A stretch of 64,000 nucleotides of DNA from Sphingobium sp. D43FB (GTDB lineage: Bacteria > Pseudomonadota > Alphaproteobacteria > Sphingomonadales > Sphingomonadaceae), in NCBI RefSeq assembly GCF_002312805.1, contig NZ_NMUA01000012.1:1-64000 (forward strand). Direction: 5' to 3'. The translations under genes were made by a program, and so were the position numbers. The notes under the pieces are model-generated. The model saw only the letters and a program-made list of their open reading frames with translations, was not told the origin of the DNA and ran no database searches. Shown one piece after another: positions 17,193-26,518 of this stretch (the first letter of the stretch is position 1; each line of letters opens with the position of its first letter).

Positions 17193-18122
17193 TCAGGACA
17201 AAAGCGAACCACCCTGGCCGCTGCGCCACTGGCTGGGCGACACGCCGAAATGACGGCGGAAGCAGCGGGTGAAGAAAGCGGAGTCGCTGAAACCGACGTC
17301 GAAGGCGACGTCGGTGATCGTCATGCCATCGTCACGGGCCAGCAAGCCCGCTGCCCGTTCGAGCCGCCGCGTGGTGATGAACGCGGTCGGCGTCAGGCCG
17401 ACATGGCGAAAGAAGCATTTTTGCACCGCGCGGGGGGAGAGATCGAGCGCTTCGCAGATCAGCGCCGTGCCAAGGTCTGGATTGCCCAGATGCTCCAGCG
17501 CATAATCGACCGGCGAGCGCGGCATGGCGATCGCCGGTCGATCGAGCACGCTGCGTCGGCAAAGCAGCCGTGCTGCATCGGCCAGCAGCACGCCCGCCTC
17601 ATCGTCCAGTGCGGTGAGCTGGTCGCGCTGCGACCATAGGCCTTGCAACACATGGGCCAGGAACAGGACGTGCGGGTTGGTCGATGGCACCAGACAGCCG
17701 TGCCAATCGCGCGCGGCGATTTCGTCGCCCATCATCGACACCGGCACCTGCAGGATCAGGCAGTCGTTGAACTGCGAAATGTCGATGGCGTAAGGATGGC
17801 GATCATCGGCGATGACGACGTCGCCGACGCGCGCCATGCTGCTGCGGTCGCCATGGATCATCGTCATCGATCCCCGGTGAAGCAAATGCAGCAACAGGTG
17901 CCGCTCCTCGCCTTCCGTCACGACCCGGCTGACCTGCGCCCTCTCGCTGCGCGCGCGGGCAAAGCCGACGCCGCCTAGCGACCAGCGCGCAAGCTCCGCC
18001 TTTATCCCTTCGGGCGCATGCGCGGTCATGCCGGGAAAGGCCTCCGCCACCACCTCGCGCCAGAAGAGCTGGCGACTTTGCGGCGGCACGAGACGCGTGG
18101 AGAAACGCTCGACCGCGCTCAT
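17193..18122 (-). CDS. AraC-family transcriptional regulator
   Basis: 309 aa. An N-terminal effector domain of the AraC-binding-like type is followed by two helix-turn-helix units near residues 200-300 (GTALICEALDLSPRAVQKCF and TDVAFDVGFSDSAFFTRCFRRHFG, then SPSQWR). The gene precedes the TonB receptor and alcohol dehydrogenase genes on the same strand, 96 bp away, and is their likely activator. The 219 bp on its other side separate it from the divergent dgoK. Confidence 0.87.
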   Translation of the reverse strand: MSAVERFSTRLVPPQSRQLFWREVVAEAFPGMTAHAPEGIKAELARWSLGGVGFARARSERAQVSRVVTEGEERHLLLHLLHRGSMTMIHGDRSSMARVGDVVIADDRHPYAIDISQFNDCLILQVPVSMMGDEIAARDWHGCLVPSTNPHVLFLAHVLQGLWSQRDQLTALDDEAGVLLADAARLLCRRSVLDRPAIAMPRSPVDYALEHLGNPDLGTALICEALDLSPRAVQKCFFRHVGLTPTAFITTRRLERAAGLLARDDGMTITDVAFDVGFSDSAFFTRCFRRHFGVSPSQWRSGQGGSLLS

Positions 18123-18341
18123 CGGCCGACCATCATGCGGCCATATAAACGGTGGATCATAGCCAACATCCTCTCCCCTTTTCGTCGCGCGCTTATCTTT
18201 GCCCGTCGACCGATCTTGCCAATCGTTCCGAAAGTATCCCAGGCATACGGATATGGCAATATGATTGAACGGTCACACCCTTAGCACGGACCGGCGACCA
18301 ACAGCGTTGCCTTTGCAAAGGCCTCGATATACTCGGACAAT

Positions 18342-19208
18342 ATGGGAATGGAGCATTTCATCGCCGTCGATTGGGGCACGACCAATCGCCGCGCCTATCG
18401 GATCGAGAATGGCGCAGTGGTCGCGACGCACCGCGATACGCTGGGCGTGACATCGGTGCCGGCTGGCGGCTTTGCGCAGGAAGTCGATCGCCTGCGCGAG
18501 CGGCTGGGCGGCGGCCCGCTGTTGCTGGCGGGGATGGTCGGGTCCAATCGCGGCTGGATCGATGCGGGCTATGTGTCGACGCCCGCGACGCTCGATACGC
18601 TGGCGGCCGCGATGGCGCATCCCGCGGACGGCGTCATGATCGTGCCCGGTGTGTCGCATGTTGCCGACGGCCGGGGCGACGTGATGCGGGGCGAGGAAGT
18701 GCAATTGCTGGGCGCGGTCGCCGCTGGCTTGGTGCCCGCCGATGCGCTGCTGTGCCAGCCCGGCACCCATTGCAAATGGGCGTGGATGCGCGATGGCGCG
18801 ATCGCCGCCTTCGTCACGGCCATGACTGGCGAGATGTTCGCCCTGCTCAAGGCCCATGCCCTGATCGGACAAGATATGACCGGTCCGGTCATAGCAGGCG
18901 AGGCTTTCCTGGCGGGCGTGCGGGAAGCCAAACGCGGGGATATGCTCGCCTCGCTGTTCGCCATCCGTCCGGCGGGCCTGCTTGGCCTGCGCGACCGCGC
19001 GGACGCCGCGTCCTTCGCCAGCGGCCTGCTGATCGGCAGTGATTGCGCCGCCCATGCGACCGGCGCCACCGTCCACCTGTTGGCCGACCCGACGCTTGGC
19101 GCCCTCTACAGCTGCGCCATCACGGAACTGGGCGGCACGGCCGTCATGGTCGATAGCGAAGCCGCCTTTATCGCGGGCATGACCCGCCTTTGGGAGCAGA
19201 TTGCATGA
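18342..19208 (+). CDS. dgoK: 2-dehydro-3-deoxygalactonokinase DgoK
   Basis: 288 aa kinase of the DgoK family (ASKHA fold), which phosphorylates 2-keto-3-deoxygalactonate. The N-terminal phosphate loop FIAVDWGTTNRRAYR, the central MIVPGVSH and CQPGTHCKW, and a late GLLIGSD are family hallmarks. An ATG at 18348 is an alternative start. The stop overlaps the ATG of dgoA by four bases (ATGA), so the two proteins are coupled. No galactonate dehydratase lies nearby. The kinase might instead accept 2-keto-3-deoxygluconate from KduD, as some promiscuous enzymes do (inference). Confidence 0.9.
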   Translation: MGMEHFIAVDWGTTNRRAYRIENGAVVATHRDTLGVTSVPAGGFAQEVDRLRERLGGGPLLLAGMVGSNRGWIDAGYVSTPATLDTLAAAMAHPADGVMIVPGVSHVADGRGDVMRGEEVQLLGAVAAGLVPADALLCQPGTHCKWAWMRDGAIAAFVTAMTGEMFALLKAHALIGQDMTGPVIAGEAFLAGVREAKRGDMLASLFAIRPAGLLGLRDRADAASFASGLLIGSDCAAHATGATVHLLADPTLGALYSCAITELGGTAVMVDSEAAFIAGMTRLWEQIA

Positions 19209-19837
19209 GCCTGGATTTCCCCACAGCCTTTACCCGTTGTCCGCTGGTCGCCATTTTGCGCGGCGTGCAGCCAGACGAGGTCGAACCGATCGGCGACGCG
19301 CTGGTCGAAGCGGGCTTCACCCTCATCGAAGTGCCGATGAACTCGCCCGACCCGATCGACAGCATCGCCCGGCTGGCGCGCCGGTTCGAGGGACGGGCAC
19401 TGGTCGGCGCGGGCACGGTGCTGACCGTCGAGCAGGTTGAACAGGTGCGGCAGGCGGGCGGACAGCTTGTCATCTCGCCCAATAGCGATATCGCCGTGAT
19501 CGCCGCGACCGCGAAGGCTGGCATGATTTCGATGCCGGGCTATTTCACCCCGACCGAAGCCTTTGCCGCGATCGCGGCGGGCGCAACGGCGCTCAAGCTC
19601 TTCCCGGCGGAAGCCGCCACCCCTGCCCTGCTCAAGGCGCAGCGCGCGGTCCTGCCGAAGGATCTGCCGGTGCTGATCGTCGGCGGCATCAACCCCGGCA
19701 ATATGGCCCCCTGGGTTCAGGCCGGGGCCAACGGGTTCGGCCTTGGCTCGGCGCTCTACAAGCCCGGCGCGACCGCGGCGCAGGTCGGCGAAGCGGCGCG
19801 CGCCTTCATCGCTGGCTGGCAGGCCTTGTCGGCGTAA
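19205..19837 (+). CDS. dgoA: 2-dehydro-3-deoxy-6-phosphogalactonate aldolase DgoA
   Basis: 210 aa class-I aldolase of the KDPG/KDPGal family, splitting 2-keto-3-deoxy-6-phosphogalactonate into pyruvate and glyceraldehyde 3-phosphate. Visible motifs are VAILRGVQPDE near residue 15, the general base region FTLIEVPMNSPDP and the Schiff-base lysine K131 in ATALKLFPAE. ILRG and MNSP are those of DgoA more than of Eda. The start is the ATG at 19205, which overlaps the dgoK stop. A two-component system converges on it 12 bp downstream. Confidence 0.9.
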   Translation: MSLDFPTAFTRCPLVAILRGVQPDEVEPIGDALVEAGFTLIEVPMNSPDPIDSIARLARRFEGRALVGAGTVLTVEQVEQVRQAGGQLVISPNSDIAVIAATAKAGMISMPGYFTPTEAFAAIAAGATALKLFPAEAATPALLKAQRAVLPKDLPVLIVGGINPGNMAPWVQAGANGFGLGSALYKPGATAAQVGEAARAFIAGWQALSA

Positions 19838-19849
19838 CGCAGCCTTTGC

Positions 19850-21217
19850 CTACCCCTTCATGTCGATGGTGGCGATCAATCCGCCATCATCGGCATTGCG
19901 CAAGCGCACCGATGCCTCGAAACTCATCGCCAGCGACCGGGCGATGGTGAGGCCGATGCCCGTACCGTGCCGACCGCCCGGCTGGCCGCTTGGCCCCCGC
20001 GTGAACGGTTCGAACATCTGGTCGAGCTGATCGGGCGCAATGCCCGGCCCCCGGTCGCGCACATGGATCAGCACGCGCCCGCCGGTCCGCGCGCAGCTTA
20101 TGTCGGCGCTGCCGCCATATTTGATCGCATTGTCGACCAGATTGCCGATGCACCGGGTCAGCGCATTGGGCTTTACCCGCACCGTACCGCCGCATCCCGT
20201 GATGAACCGCACCGGCGCGCCCAGTTCCTGCGCATCCTCGGCCATACTGGCGAGCAGCGAGTCGATGTCGAGTTGCGACCATGGCTCGCGCGCTTCGGTG
20301 CTGCTGGCAAGGTCCAGCCCTTCCCGCACCAGCGTCTGCATCGCCTGCAGATCCTGTAGCAGGCGCGCGCGCAACTCGCCCTCCTCCATCAATTCCAGCC
20401 GCAGCCGCATCCGCGTCATCGGCGTCTGAAGATCGTGGCTGATCGCCGCGAGCAATTGCGTGCGCTCGGCAAAACCGGCGCGGGCGCGGCGCTGCATCAG
20501 GTTAAAGGTGGAAAGCGCGGCGCGCACTTCCTCTGGCCCCCGTTCGGGAATCTCCTCCGGGTCGAGCGATACGGAAAAGGCTTCGGCCGCCCGTTCGAGA
20601 CGGCGTAACGGTTTGGATACGAAGCGCGCGACAAGGATCGCCAGTCCGGCCGACGCGGCGATGATGACCATCAGGTAGAGCGGATTATAGATGACCCGCA
20701 GCGGCTTGGCGAGGCGCGGGAAGGTCAGGGCCAGCGCGCGCCGCTGGCCACTGCTGTCGGTGAAACGGACAACCCAGCAATCGGGTCGCGGCGCATCGAC
20801 CAGCCCGGCCGCGCGCTCGGTCGTCCGGGCGAAATCGGGGAAGCACAGGCCAAGCGGCACCTGCCCGGCTTCGGGCAGCGAACGCGGCCCAAGGCGGTCG
20901 GCCAGCGTCACCTGCAGGTCGGCGTCCGGCTCGTTGATCGCGACCCCGGCGGGGGCAGGCGAGGCACCGATGATGCTGTGCGTCGCCATCATCGCCTCGA
21001 TCCGCGCGGGATCGCGGCGCAAGCGGTCGGCAATGTCCATCGCGCTCGCCACCACCCGCTGACGCCGCACTCGTTCGAAATCATGCCGCCGTGTCTGTTC
21101 GGCGACCATCAGTGCGATGATGGCGGCGACCGACATGCCGATCGTCAGGATCACGAAAATCTGGCCCGTCATGGACCGGAAGAAGACCGGTACGCGCGAC
21201 AAGGACCGACGGATCAT
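19850..21217 (-). CDS. Sensor histidine kinase (two-component system)
   Basis: 455 aa inner-membrane kinase. One transmembrane helix is near residues 18-40 and another near 178-198, bracketing a periplasmic sensor loop of about 135 residues. A HAMP region follows, then the H box AISHDLQTPMTRMR with H261, the N box NLVDNAIKYG near 340, and DRGPGIAP and GTGIGLTIA ATP-binding motifs. Its ATG overlaps the stop of the response-regulator gene. The pair is divergent from an RND efflux operon and is the probable controller of it, as in AdeRS-type systems (inference from position). Confidence 0.9.
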   Translation of the reverse strand: MIRRSLSRVPVFFRSMTGQIFVILTIGMSVAAIIALMVAEQTRRHDFERVRRQRVVASAMDIADRLRRDPARIEAMMATHSIIGASPAPAGVAINEPDADLQVTLADRLGPRSLPEAGQVPLGLCFPDFARTTERAAGLVDAPRPDCWVVRFTDSSGQRRALALTFPRLAKPLRVIYNPLYLMVIIAASAGLAILVARFVSKPLRRLERAAEAFSVSLDPEEIPERGPEEVRAALSTFNLMQRRARAGFAERTQLLAAISHDLQTPMTRMRLRLELMEEGELRARLLQDLQAMQTLVREGLDLASSTEAREPWSQLDIDSLLASMAEDAQELGAPVRFITGCGGTVRVKPNALTRCIGNLVDNAIKYGGSADISCARTGGRVLIHVRDRGPGIAPDQLDQMFEPFTRGPSGQPGGRHGTGIGLTIARSLAMSFEASVRLRNADDGGLIATIDMKG

Positions 21218-21942
21218 GAATAATCGACCGCGCTGGCCAGCACATAACCCTCCCCGCGCACCGTCAGGATCAATTCGCTACCGCCGGGCAAGACCGCCAG
21301 CTTCTGCCGCAACCGGCTGATCTGCAGGTCGATCGTCCGGTCGAAAGCGGCGGTCGCGCGTCGTTCGGGCAGCAACGCCTCGCGCGCCAGAACGACGTTC
21401 GGTTCCTCGATGAAGCGACAAAGCAGGCGATATTCCGCCGACGAGAGCATCACCAATCGCTCGTCGGGCGCTACCAGCCGCCGTTGCACGAGGTCCAGCC
21501 GCCATGGCCCGAAATGGGCATAGCGCATCGCCTCGGCCGGTGCCACAGGTTCGCTCCGCCCGCGCCGCAGCAGGTTGCGGATACGCACCAGCAATTCGCG
21601 CGGTTCGAACGGCTTGGTCAGATAATCGTCCGCGCCCAGCTCCAGCCCCAGTACCCGGTCGATTGCACTGCCGCGCGCGGTGACCATGATGATCTGTACG
21701 GCCGACCCCTCGGCCCGCAGCTCGCGGCACAGCGACAAGCCGTCGCCATCGGGCAGGTTGAGGTCCAGCACGATGAGGTCGATCGTCTCCCCGCGCAGCG
21801 TCTGGCGCAGTTCGGTCAGGCTGCCGACACCCAGCAGCCGGTAATTTTCCTGCCGCAACTGCCCGATGATCAGGTCGCGAATATCGGCATCGTCATCGAC
21901 CACCAGCACCGTGGCGGCAGGAGGAAGGGAAGGGTCGATCAT
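21214..21942 (-). CDS. OmpR-family response regulator
   Basis: 242 aa from the ATG at 21942; an upstream TTG at 21969 is less likely. The receiver domain has acidic D17-D18, phosphoacceptor D60 in VLDLNLPDGDG and the K of YLTKPF, followed by an OmpR/PhoB winged-helix domain ending in ILTVRGEGYVLA. It is the first gene of a regulator-kinase operon with four-base overlap to the kinase. Three TAC(A/G) units with 10-bp period lie 53-80 bp upstream, between it and the divergent efflux operon, and are candidate binding sites. Confidence 0.9.
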   Translation of the reverse strand: MIDPSLPPAATVLVVDDDADIRDLIIGQLRQENYRLLGVGSLTELRQTLRGETIDLIVLDLNLPDGDGLSLCRELRAEGSAVQIIMVTARGSAIDRVLGLELGADDYLTKPFEPRELLVRIRNLLRRGRSEPVAPAEAMRYAHFGPWRLDLVQRRLVAPDERLVMLSSAEYRLLCRFIEEPNVVLAREALLPERRATAAFDRTIDLQISRLRQKLAVLPGGSELILTVRGEGYVLASAVDYS

Positions 21943-22246
21943 GCGGTCTTCTATCGTGCGTACCGGCAAAAGTCTGCGCTTCTCCGCACCCTGCTACAGG
22001 CTGATACAAAGCGTTACGCGGCGGCGAGGCGATGCGACAGCCCGACCATAAGTCGCTCTACCATGTGACAGGCAAAAGCGTCAGGACGAGAGCGTCGGCA
22101 CCCCCTAGCCGACGCCAAGCGGAGTCCTCGCGACGTCAGCGGCTCACGTCCGTCCGGCGCACGATCCCTCCCCCTCCCCCCGTGTCCGGTCGGCCCGCCG
22201 ATGACGCGAGGCTCCGCCTGGTTCACGCAAGGATCGACGCTACTCT
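21943..22246. other. Divergent intergenic region between regulator and efflux operon
   Basis: 304 bp without a gene I can support. The end nearest the regulator holds the TACA direct repeats (21995-22018). The rest is GC-rich, with a C-rich run near 22170-22183, and I saw no conserved reading frame or stable small-RNA-like hairpin in it. It presumably contains the promoters for both transcription units. Confidence 0.6.
21995..22018. promoter_or_regulatory. TACA direct repeats, candidate OmpR-type regulator site
   Basis: TACA at 21995, TACA at 22005 and TACG at 22015 repeat with 10-bp period, one helical turn. TACA-N6-TACA is the spacing of the RstA-type boxes recognised by OmpR-family regulators (established for RstA). 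It lies 53 bp before the regulator gene, upstream of the divergent RND operon. Confidence 0.4.
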
Positions 22247-23359
22247 ATGCCCTCGCCTCTTCGCACCGTGCCTCTGGCGCTCTGCATATTGATCGCTGCC
22301 TGCGCCGACCCCAAGCCACCGCAAAAAGGCCCGGTCGAAGTGGGTGTCGTCACCCTGACCACGCAGAGCGTCACCGTGGCGAGCGAACTGCCAGGCCGCA
22401 CCGTGTCGGCGATGATGTCCGAAGTCCGGCCCCAGGTTGCTGGCCTGATCCAGAAACGCCTGTTCACAGAAGGCGCGATGGTGACCGCCGGGCAGCCGCT
22501 CTATCAGATTGACGAACGCCTCTATCGTGCCTCCCGCGACGAAGCGCAGGCCGCGCTGGCGAGCGCGCAGGCGACGCAGATGGCGGCGCAGGCCAGGGCG
22601 CGCCGCTACACATCGCTGGGTGACAGCGAAGCCGTCAGCGCGCAGGATCGTGACGATGTCACCGCCACCGCGCGGCAGGCCAGCGCCGCCGTGCAGCAGG
22701 CCCGCGCCAGCCTGCAGACCAGCAACGTCAACCTGCAATTCACCCTGGTCCGCGCGCCGATCAGCGGGCGTATCGGTCGCACCCTGTTCACGCCGGGCGC
22801 GCTCGTGACCGCCAGCCAGGCCGATCCGCTGACGACGATCCAGCAACTCGACCCCATCTATGTCGATGTCACCCAGTCCAGCAACCAATTGCTCGCCCTG
22901 CGCCGGTCGCTGGCGTCGGGCCAGACCCTGCCCGCCAGCGCGACCATCCGCCTGAAACTGGAGGATGGCAGCGACTATCCGCAGGAGGGGGTGATCGCGT
23001 TCGCCGAGCCAATTGTCGACGTCAACAGCGGCACCGTGACGCTGCGCGCGCGCTTCCCCAATCCCGATGGGCTGTTAATGCCCGGCATGTTCGTGCGCGT
23101 CGTCGCCCCGCAATCGGTCGTGCCCGGCGCGATCCTGGCGCCGCAACAGGGCATCACCCGCGATCCCAAGGGCAATGCCACCGCCCTGGTGGTGAACAGC
23201 GCGAACAAGGTCGAGCGCCGCACTGTGACAGCGGGGCAGGCGATCGGCGACAAATGGCTGATCACCAAGGGGTTGAAGGCCGGCGACAGGCTGATCGTCG
23301 AAGGCACGGGCAAGGTCCAGCCCGACGATGTCGTCAAGCCTGTCGCGGCATCGAAATAA
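22247..23359 (+). CDS. RND efflux periplasmic adaptor (membrane fusion protein)
   Basis: 370 aa. A lipoprotein signal with lipobox LIAAC (residues 15-19) anchors it to the inner membrane. VRPQVAGLIQKRLFTEGAMV is the first half of the lipoyl domain, followed by a helical hairpin (AQAALASAQATQMAAQARARRY...), then the second lipoyl half VRAPISGRIGRTLFTPGALV, beta-barrel and membrane-proximal domains. This is the AcrA/MexA type. It is the first gene of adaptor-pump-channel and starts 3 bp before the pump gene. It bridges the pump and the outer-membrane channel. Confidence 0.92.
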   Translation: MPSPLRTVPLALCILIAACADPKPPQKGPVEVGVVTLTTQSVTVASELPGRTVSAMMSEVRPQVAGLIQKRLFTEGAMVTAGQPLYQIDERLYRASRDEAQAALASAQATQMAAQARARRYTSLGDSEAVSAQDRDDVTATARQASAAVQQARASLQTSNVNLQFTLVRAPISGRIGRTLFTPGALVTASQADPLTTIQQLDPIYVDVTQSSNQLLALRRSLASGQTLPASATIRLKLEDGSDYPQEGVIAFAEPIVDVNSGTVTLRARFPNPDGLLMPGMFVRVVAPQSVVPGAILAPQQGITRDPKGNATALVVNSANKVERRTVTAGQAIGDKWLITKGLKAGDRLIVEGTGKVQPDDVVKPVAASK

Positions 23360-23362
23360 GCC

Positions 23363-26300
23363 ATGCTCAGTCGCTATTTCATCGAACGGCCGATCTTTGC
23401 CTGGGTCATCGCCATCGGCATCATGCTGGCGGGGCTGGGGGCGATGTTTTCGCTGCCGATCGCCCAATATCCCGACATTGCGCCACCCGGCGTCGGCATC
23501 AGTGCGACCTATCCGGGTGCATCGGCCGACACCGTCGAAACCGCCGTTACGCAGGTCATCGAACAGCAGCTGACCGGCATCGACGGGCTGATGTATTTCT
23601 CGTCCTCATCCTCGGCGACGGGCCGGTCGCAGATCACCGTAACCTTCCAGAAGGGCACCGACCCCGACACCGCGCAGGTGCAGGTGCAGAACCGCGTGCA
23701 ACAGGCGCTCAGCCGCCTGCCCAATCCGGTGCAGCAGCAGGGATTGACGGTCACCAAGCACCAGACCGACTTCCTGATGCTGGTCGGCCTCTATGACGAG
23801 ACCGACCTGGCGACTCAGGCCGATATTTCGGACTATCTGGTCAATAATTTCCAAGATCCGATCGCGCGGATCGAGGGGATCGGCGCGACCCAGATTTTCG
23901 GGTCGCAATATGCGATGCGCGTCTGGCTTGATCCCTATAAGCTCGCCGCCGTCAAACTGATGCCCTCGGACGTGCAGAGCGCCATATCGGCGCAGAATGT
24001 CGAAGTGTCCGCAGGGCAGATCGGCGCTGACCCCGCACCCGCCGGGCAGCAGATCAACGCCACGGTTACCGCGCGATCGCGGCTGGAAACCCCCGAACAG
24101 TTCCGCAATATCGTCGTCAAGACGCAGCGCGACGGATCGATCGTTCACCTGTCCGACGTGGCGCGCGTGGAATTAGGCAATGAGAGCTACACCACCGCTG
24201 CGCGGCTGAACGGCCATCCCGCATCGGGCATGGCGCTGCAACTTGCGCCCGGTGCCGACGCGCTCAAGACCGCCGAACTGGTTAAGGCCAGGGTCGAGCA
24301 ACTGTCTCAAAACCTGCCCCATGGCTATAAGCTCGTCTATCCGCGCGACACCACGCCGTTCATCAAACTGTCCGTCAATGAAGTCATCAAGACGCTGATC
24401 GAGGCTGTCTTACTGGTTGTCGTGGTCATGTTCGTCTTTCTGCAAAGCTGGCGCGCGACCCTTATCCCCACCATTGCGGTGCCCGTCGTGCTGCTCGGCA
24501 CCTTCGGCGTGCTGGCGCTATTCGGCTATTCCATCAACACGCTCACTTTGTTCGGGATGGTGTTGTCGATCGGCCTGCTGGTCGATGACGCCATCGTCGT
24601 CGTCGAAAATGTCGAGCGGATCATGGAGGAGGAGGGGCTGTCGCCCCGCGACGCGACGATCAAGTCGATGGAGGAGATTGGCAGCGCGCTGGTCGGCATC
24701 GGCCTCGTCCTGTCCGCCGTGCTGTTACCCATGGCTTTCTTTGGCGGATCAACCGGCGTCATCTATCGCCAATTCTCGATCACCATCGTCTCGTCGATGC
24801 TGCTCTCGGTCGTGGTCGCGCTCATTCTCTCGCCCGCACTCTGCGCCACCCTGCTCAAACCCGTGCATGACGAACGGCGCAATCATGGCTGGTCGGGCAA
24901 GTTCAACCGCTGGTTCGATCGGCTGACCAACGGCTATATCCGCCGCACCGAGCAGATGCTGGGACGCCGCAAGCTGTTCTGGGTCGGCTATGTCGTGATC
25001 CTTGGCATCCTCGCGCTGCTGTTCGTGCGCTTGCCCTCCAGCTTCCTGCCCGTCGAGGATCAGGGCCAGGTGATGGTGCAGATGACGCTGCCCGCCGGTG
25101 CCAAGTCCAGCCGCACGACCGAAACCGCGGCGCAGGTGCAGAACTACTTTTTGAATGACGAAAAGGATAATGTCGCTTTCGCCTTCATCATGACGGGGTT
25201 CAGCTTCCAGGGTCAGGGCGAGAATGTGGCCCAAGGCTTCATCAACCTGGCCCCCTGGGAAGATCGCAAGGGCGCGGTTAACAGCGCAGGCGGCATTGCC
25301 GAGCGCGCGAACAAGCAATTGTCGGCCATTCGCGATGCCAGGGTGCTGGCGATGACCCCGCCCGCCATTCGCGGCCTCGGCCAATCCAATGGCTTCACCT
25401 TTCAACTGCTCAACACCGGTGGGTTAAGCCGCGACCGTTTTCTGGAACTGCGCAACCAGTTGATCGCCGCCGCCGCGAAAGACCCGTTGCTCGCAGGCGT
25501 GCGCGCCGCCGCGCTGGAGGATACGCCGCAACTCAAGATCGACGTAGATTCCGAAAAACTCGCCGTCCTGGGTCTGAGTCAGAGCGATGTGGACTCGGTC
25601 CTCAGCGCCGCCTGGGGCAGCCGCTACATCAATGATTTCGTGGATCGCGGCCGGGTGAAGCGGGTCTTCATGCAGGCCGACGCCCCCTATCGCGCACTGC
25701 CGACCGATCTGGACAACTGGATGGTGCGTTCAGCGTCCACCGGCGAGATGGTGCCCTTCTCCGCCTTTGCGAGCACGCGCTGGACGATGGGGCCGTCCAC
25801 GCTGGCACGCTTCAACGGCCAATCCTCCTATGAATTGCAGGGCCAGGCGGCCGCAGGCGCCAGTTCGGGCGAAGCGATGGACCGCATCGTAGAGCTACAG
25901 CAGCAGCTTCCCGCAGGCACCAGCTATGCCTGGAGCGGCCTATCCTATCAGGAACAATTGTCGGGCGGGCAGGCGCCGCTGCTGTATGGCCTGTCGGTGC
26001 TGGTCGTCTTCCTCTGCCTTGCCGCTTTGTATGAAAGCTGGTCGATCCCGATCGCGGTGCTGCTGGTGGTGCCGCTTGGCCTTGTCGGCGCGGTGATCGC
26101 GGTGTGGGCGCGCGGGCTGGAGAATAATATCTTCTTCCAGGTCGGCTTGCTCACCACCATGGGGCTTGCCGCCAAGAACGCCATCCTGATCGTCGAATTT
26201 GCCGAACTCGCGCATCGCCAGGGCAAAGACCCGCTCTCGGCGGCAATCGAGGCCGCGAGGCTGCGCTTCCGCCCGATCCTGATGACCTCGCTGGCCTTCA

Positions 26301-26518
26301 TCGCCGGCGTCATTCCGCTCGCCATCGCCACCGGTGCTGGCGCGCAGAGCCGGGTCGCGATCGGCACGGCCGTCGTCGGCGGCATGTTGACCGCTACATT
26401 GCTGGCGATCTTCTATGTCCCGCTCTTCTTCGTCACCATCGCGCGGCTGTTCGATAGCAAGGCCAAAACCAAAGCCCCGCCGCCAAACCCGGCCCCGGAC
26501 GCAGGATTGCCCGCATGA
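23363..26518 (+). CDS. RND multidrug efflux pump (AcrB/MexB type)
   Basis: 1051 aa, normal HAE-1 length. It begins MLSRYFIERPIFAWVIAIG, has twelve transmembrane segments and two large periplasmic loops. The proton-relay acidic pair is in GLLVDDAIVVVENVERIM near residue 405, and GLAAKNAILIVEFA near 930 is the second-half counterpart. It uses proton import to drive drugs, dyes or solvents from the periplasm into the channel. It lies between adaptor and channel genes; its stop overlaps the channel ATG (ATGA). Adjacent divergent two-component genes probably control expression. Confidence 0.95.
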   Translation: MLSRYFIERPIFAWVIAIGIMLAGLGAMFSLPIAQYPDIAPPGVGISATYPGASADTVETAVTQVIEQQLTGIDGLMYFSSSSSATGRSQITVTFQKGTDPDTAQVQVQNRVQQALSRLPNPVQQQGLTVTKHQTDFLMLVGLYDETDLATQADISDYLVNNFQDPIARIEGIGATQIFGSQYAMRVWLDPYKLAAVKLMPSDVQSAISAQNVEVSAGQIGADPAPAGQQINATVTARSRLETPEQFRNIVVKTQRDGSIVHLSDVARVELGNESYTTAARLNGHPASGMALQLAPGADALKTAELVKARVEQLSQNLPHGYKLVYPRDTTPFIKLSVNEVIKTLIEAVLLVVVVMFVFLQSWRATLIPTIAVPVVLLGTFGVLALFGYSINTLTLFGMVLSIGLLVDDAIVVVENVERIMEEEGLSPRDATIKSMEEIGSALVGIGLVLSAVLLPMAFFGGSTGVIYRQFSITIVSSMLLSVVVALILSPALCATLLKPVHDERRNHGWSGKFNRWFDRLTNGYIRRTEQMLGRRKLFWVGYVVILGILALLFVRLPSSFLPVEDQGQVMVQMTLPAGAKSSRTTETAAQVQNYFLNDEKDNVAFAFIMTGFSFQGQGENVAQGFINLAPWEDRKGAVNSAGGIAERANKQLSAIRDARVLAMTPPAIRGLGQSNGFTFQLLNTGGLSRDRFLELRNQLIAAAAKDPLLAGVRAAALEDTPQLKIDVDSEKLAVLGLSQSDVDSVLSAAWGSRYINDFVDRGRVKRVFMQADAPYRALPTDLDNWMVRSASTGEMVPFSAFASTRWTMGPSTLARFNGQSSYELQGQAAAGASSGEAMDRIVELQQQLPAGTSYAWSGLSYQEQLSGGQAPLLYGLSVLVVFLCLAALYESWSIPIAVLLVVPLGLVGAVIAVWARGLENNIFFQVGLLTTMGLAAKNAILIVEFAELAHRQGKDPLSAAIEAARLRFRPILMTSLAFIAGVIPLAIATGAGAQSRVAIGTAVVGGMLTATLLAIFYVPLFFVTIARLFDSKAKTKAPPPNPAPDAGLPA

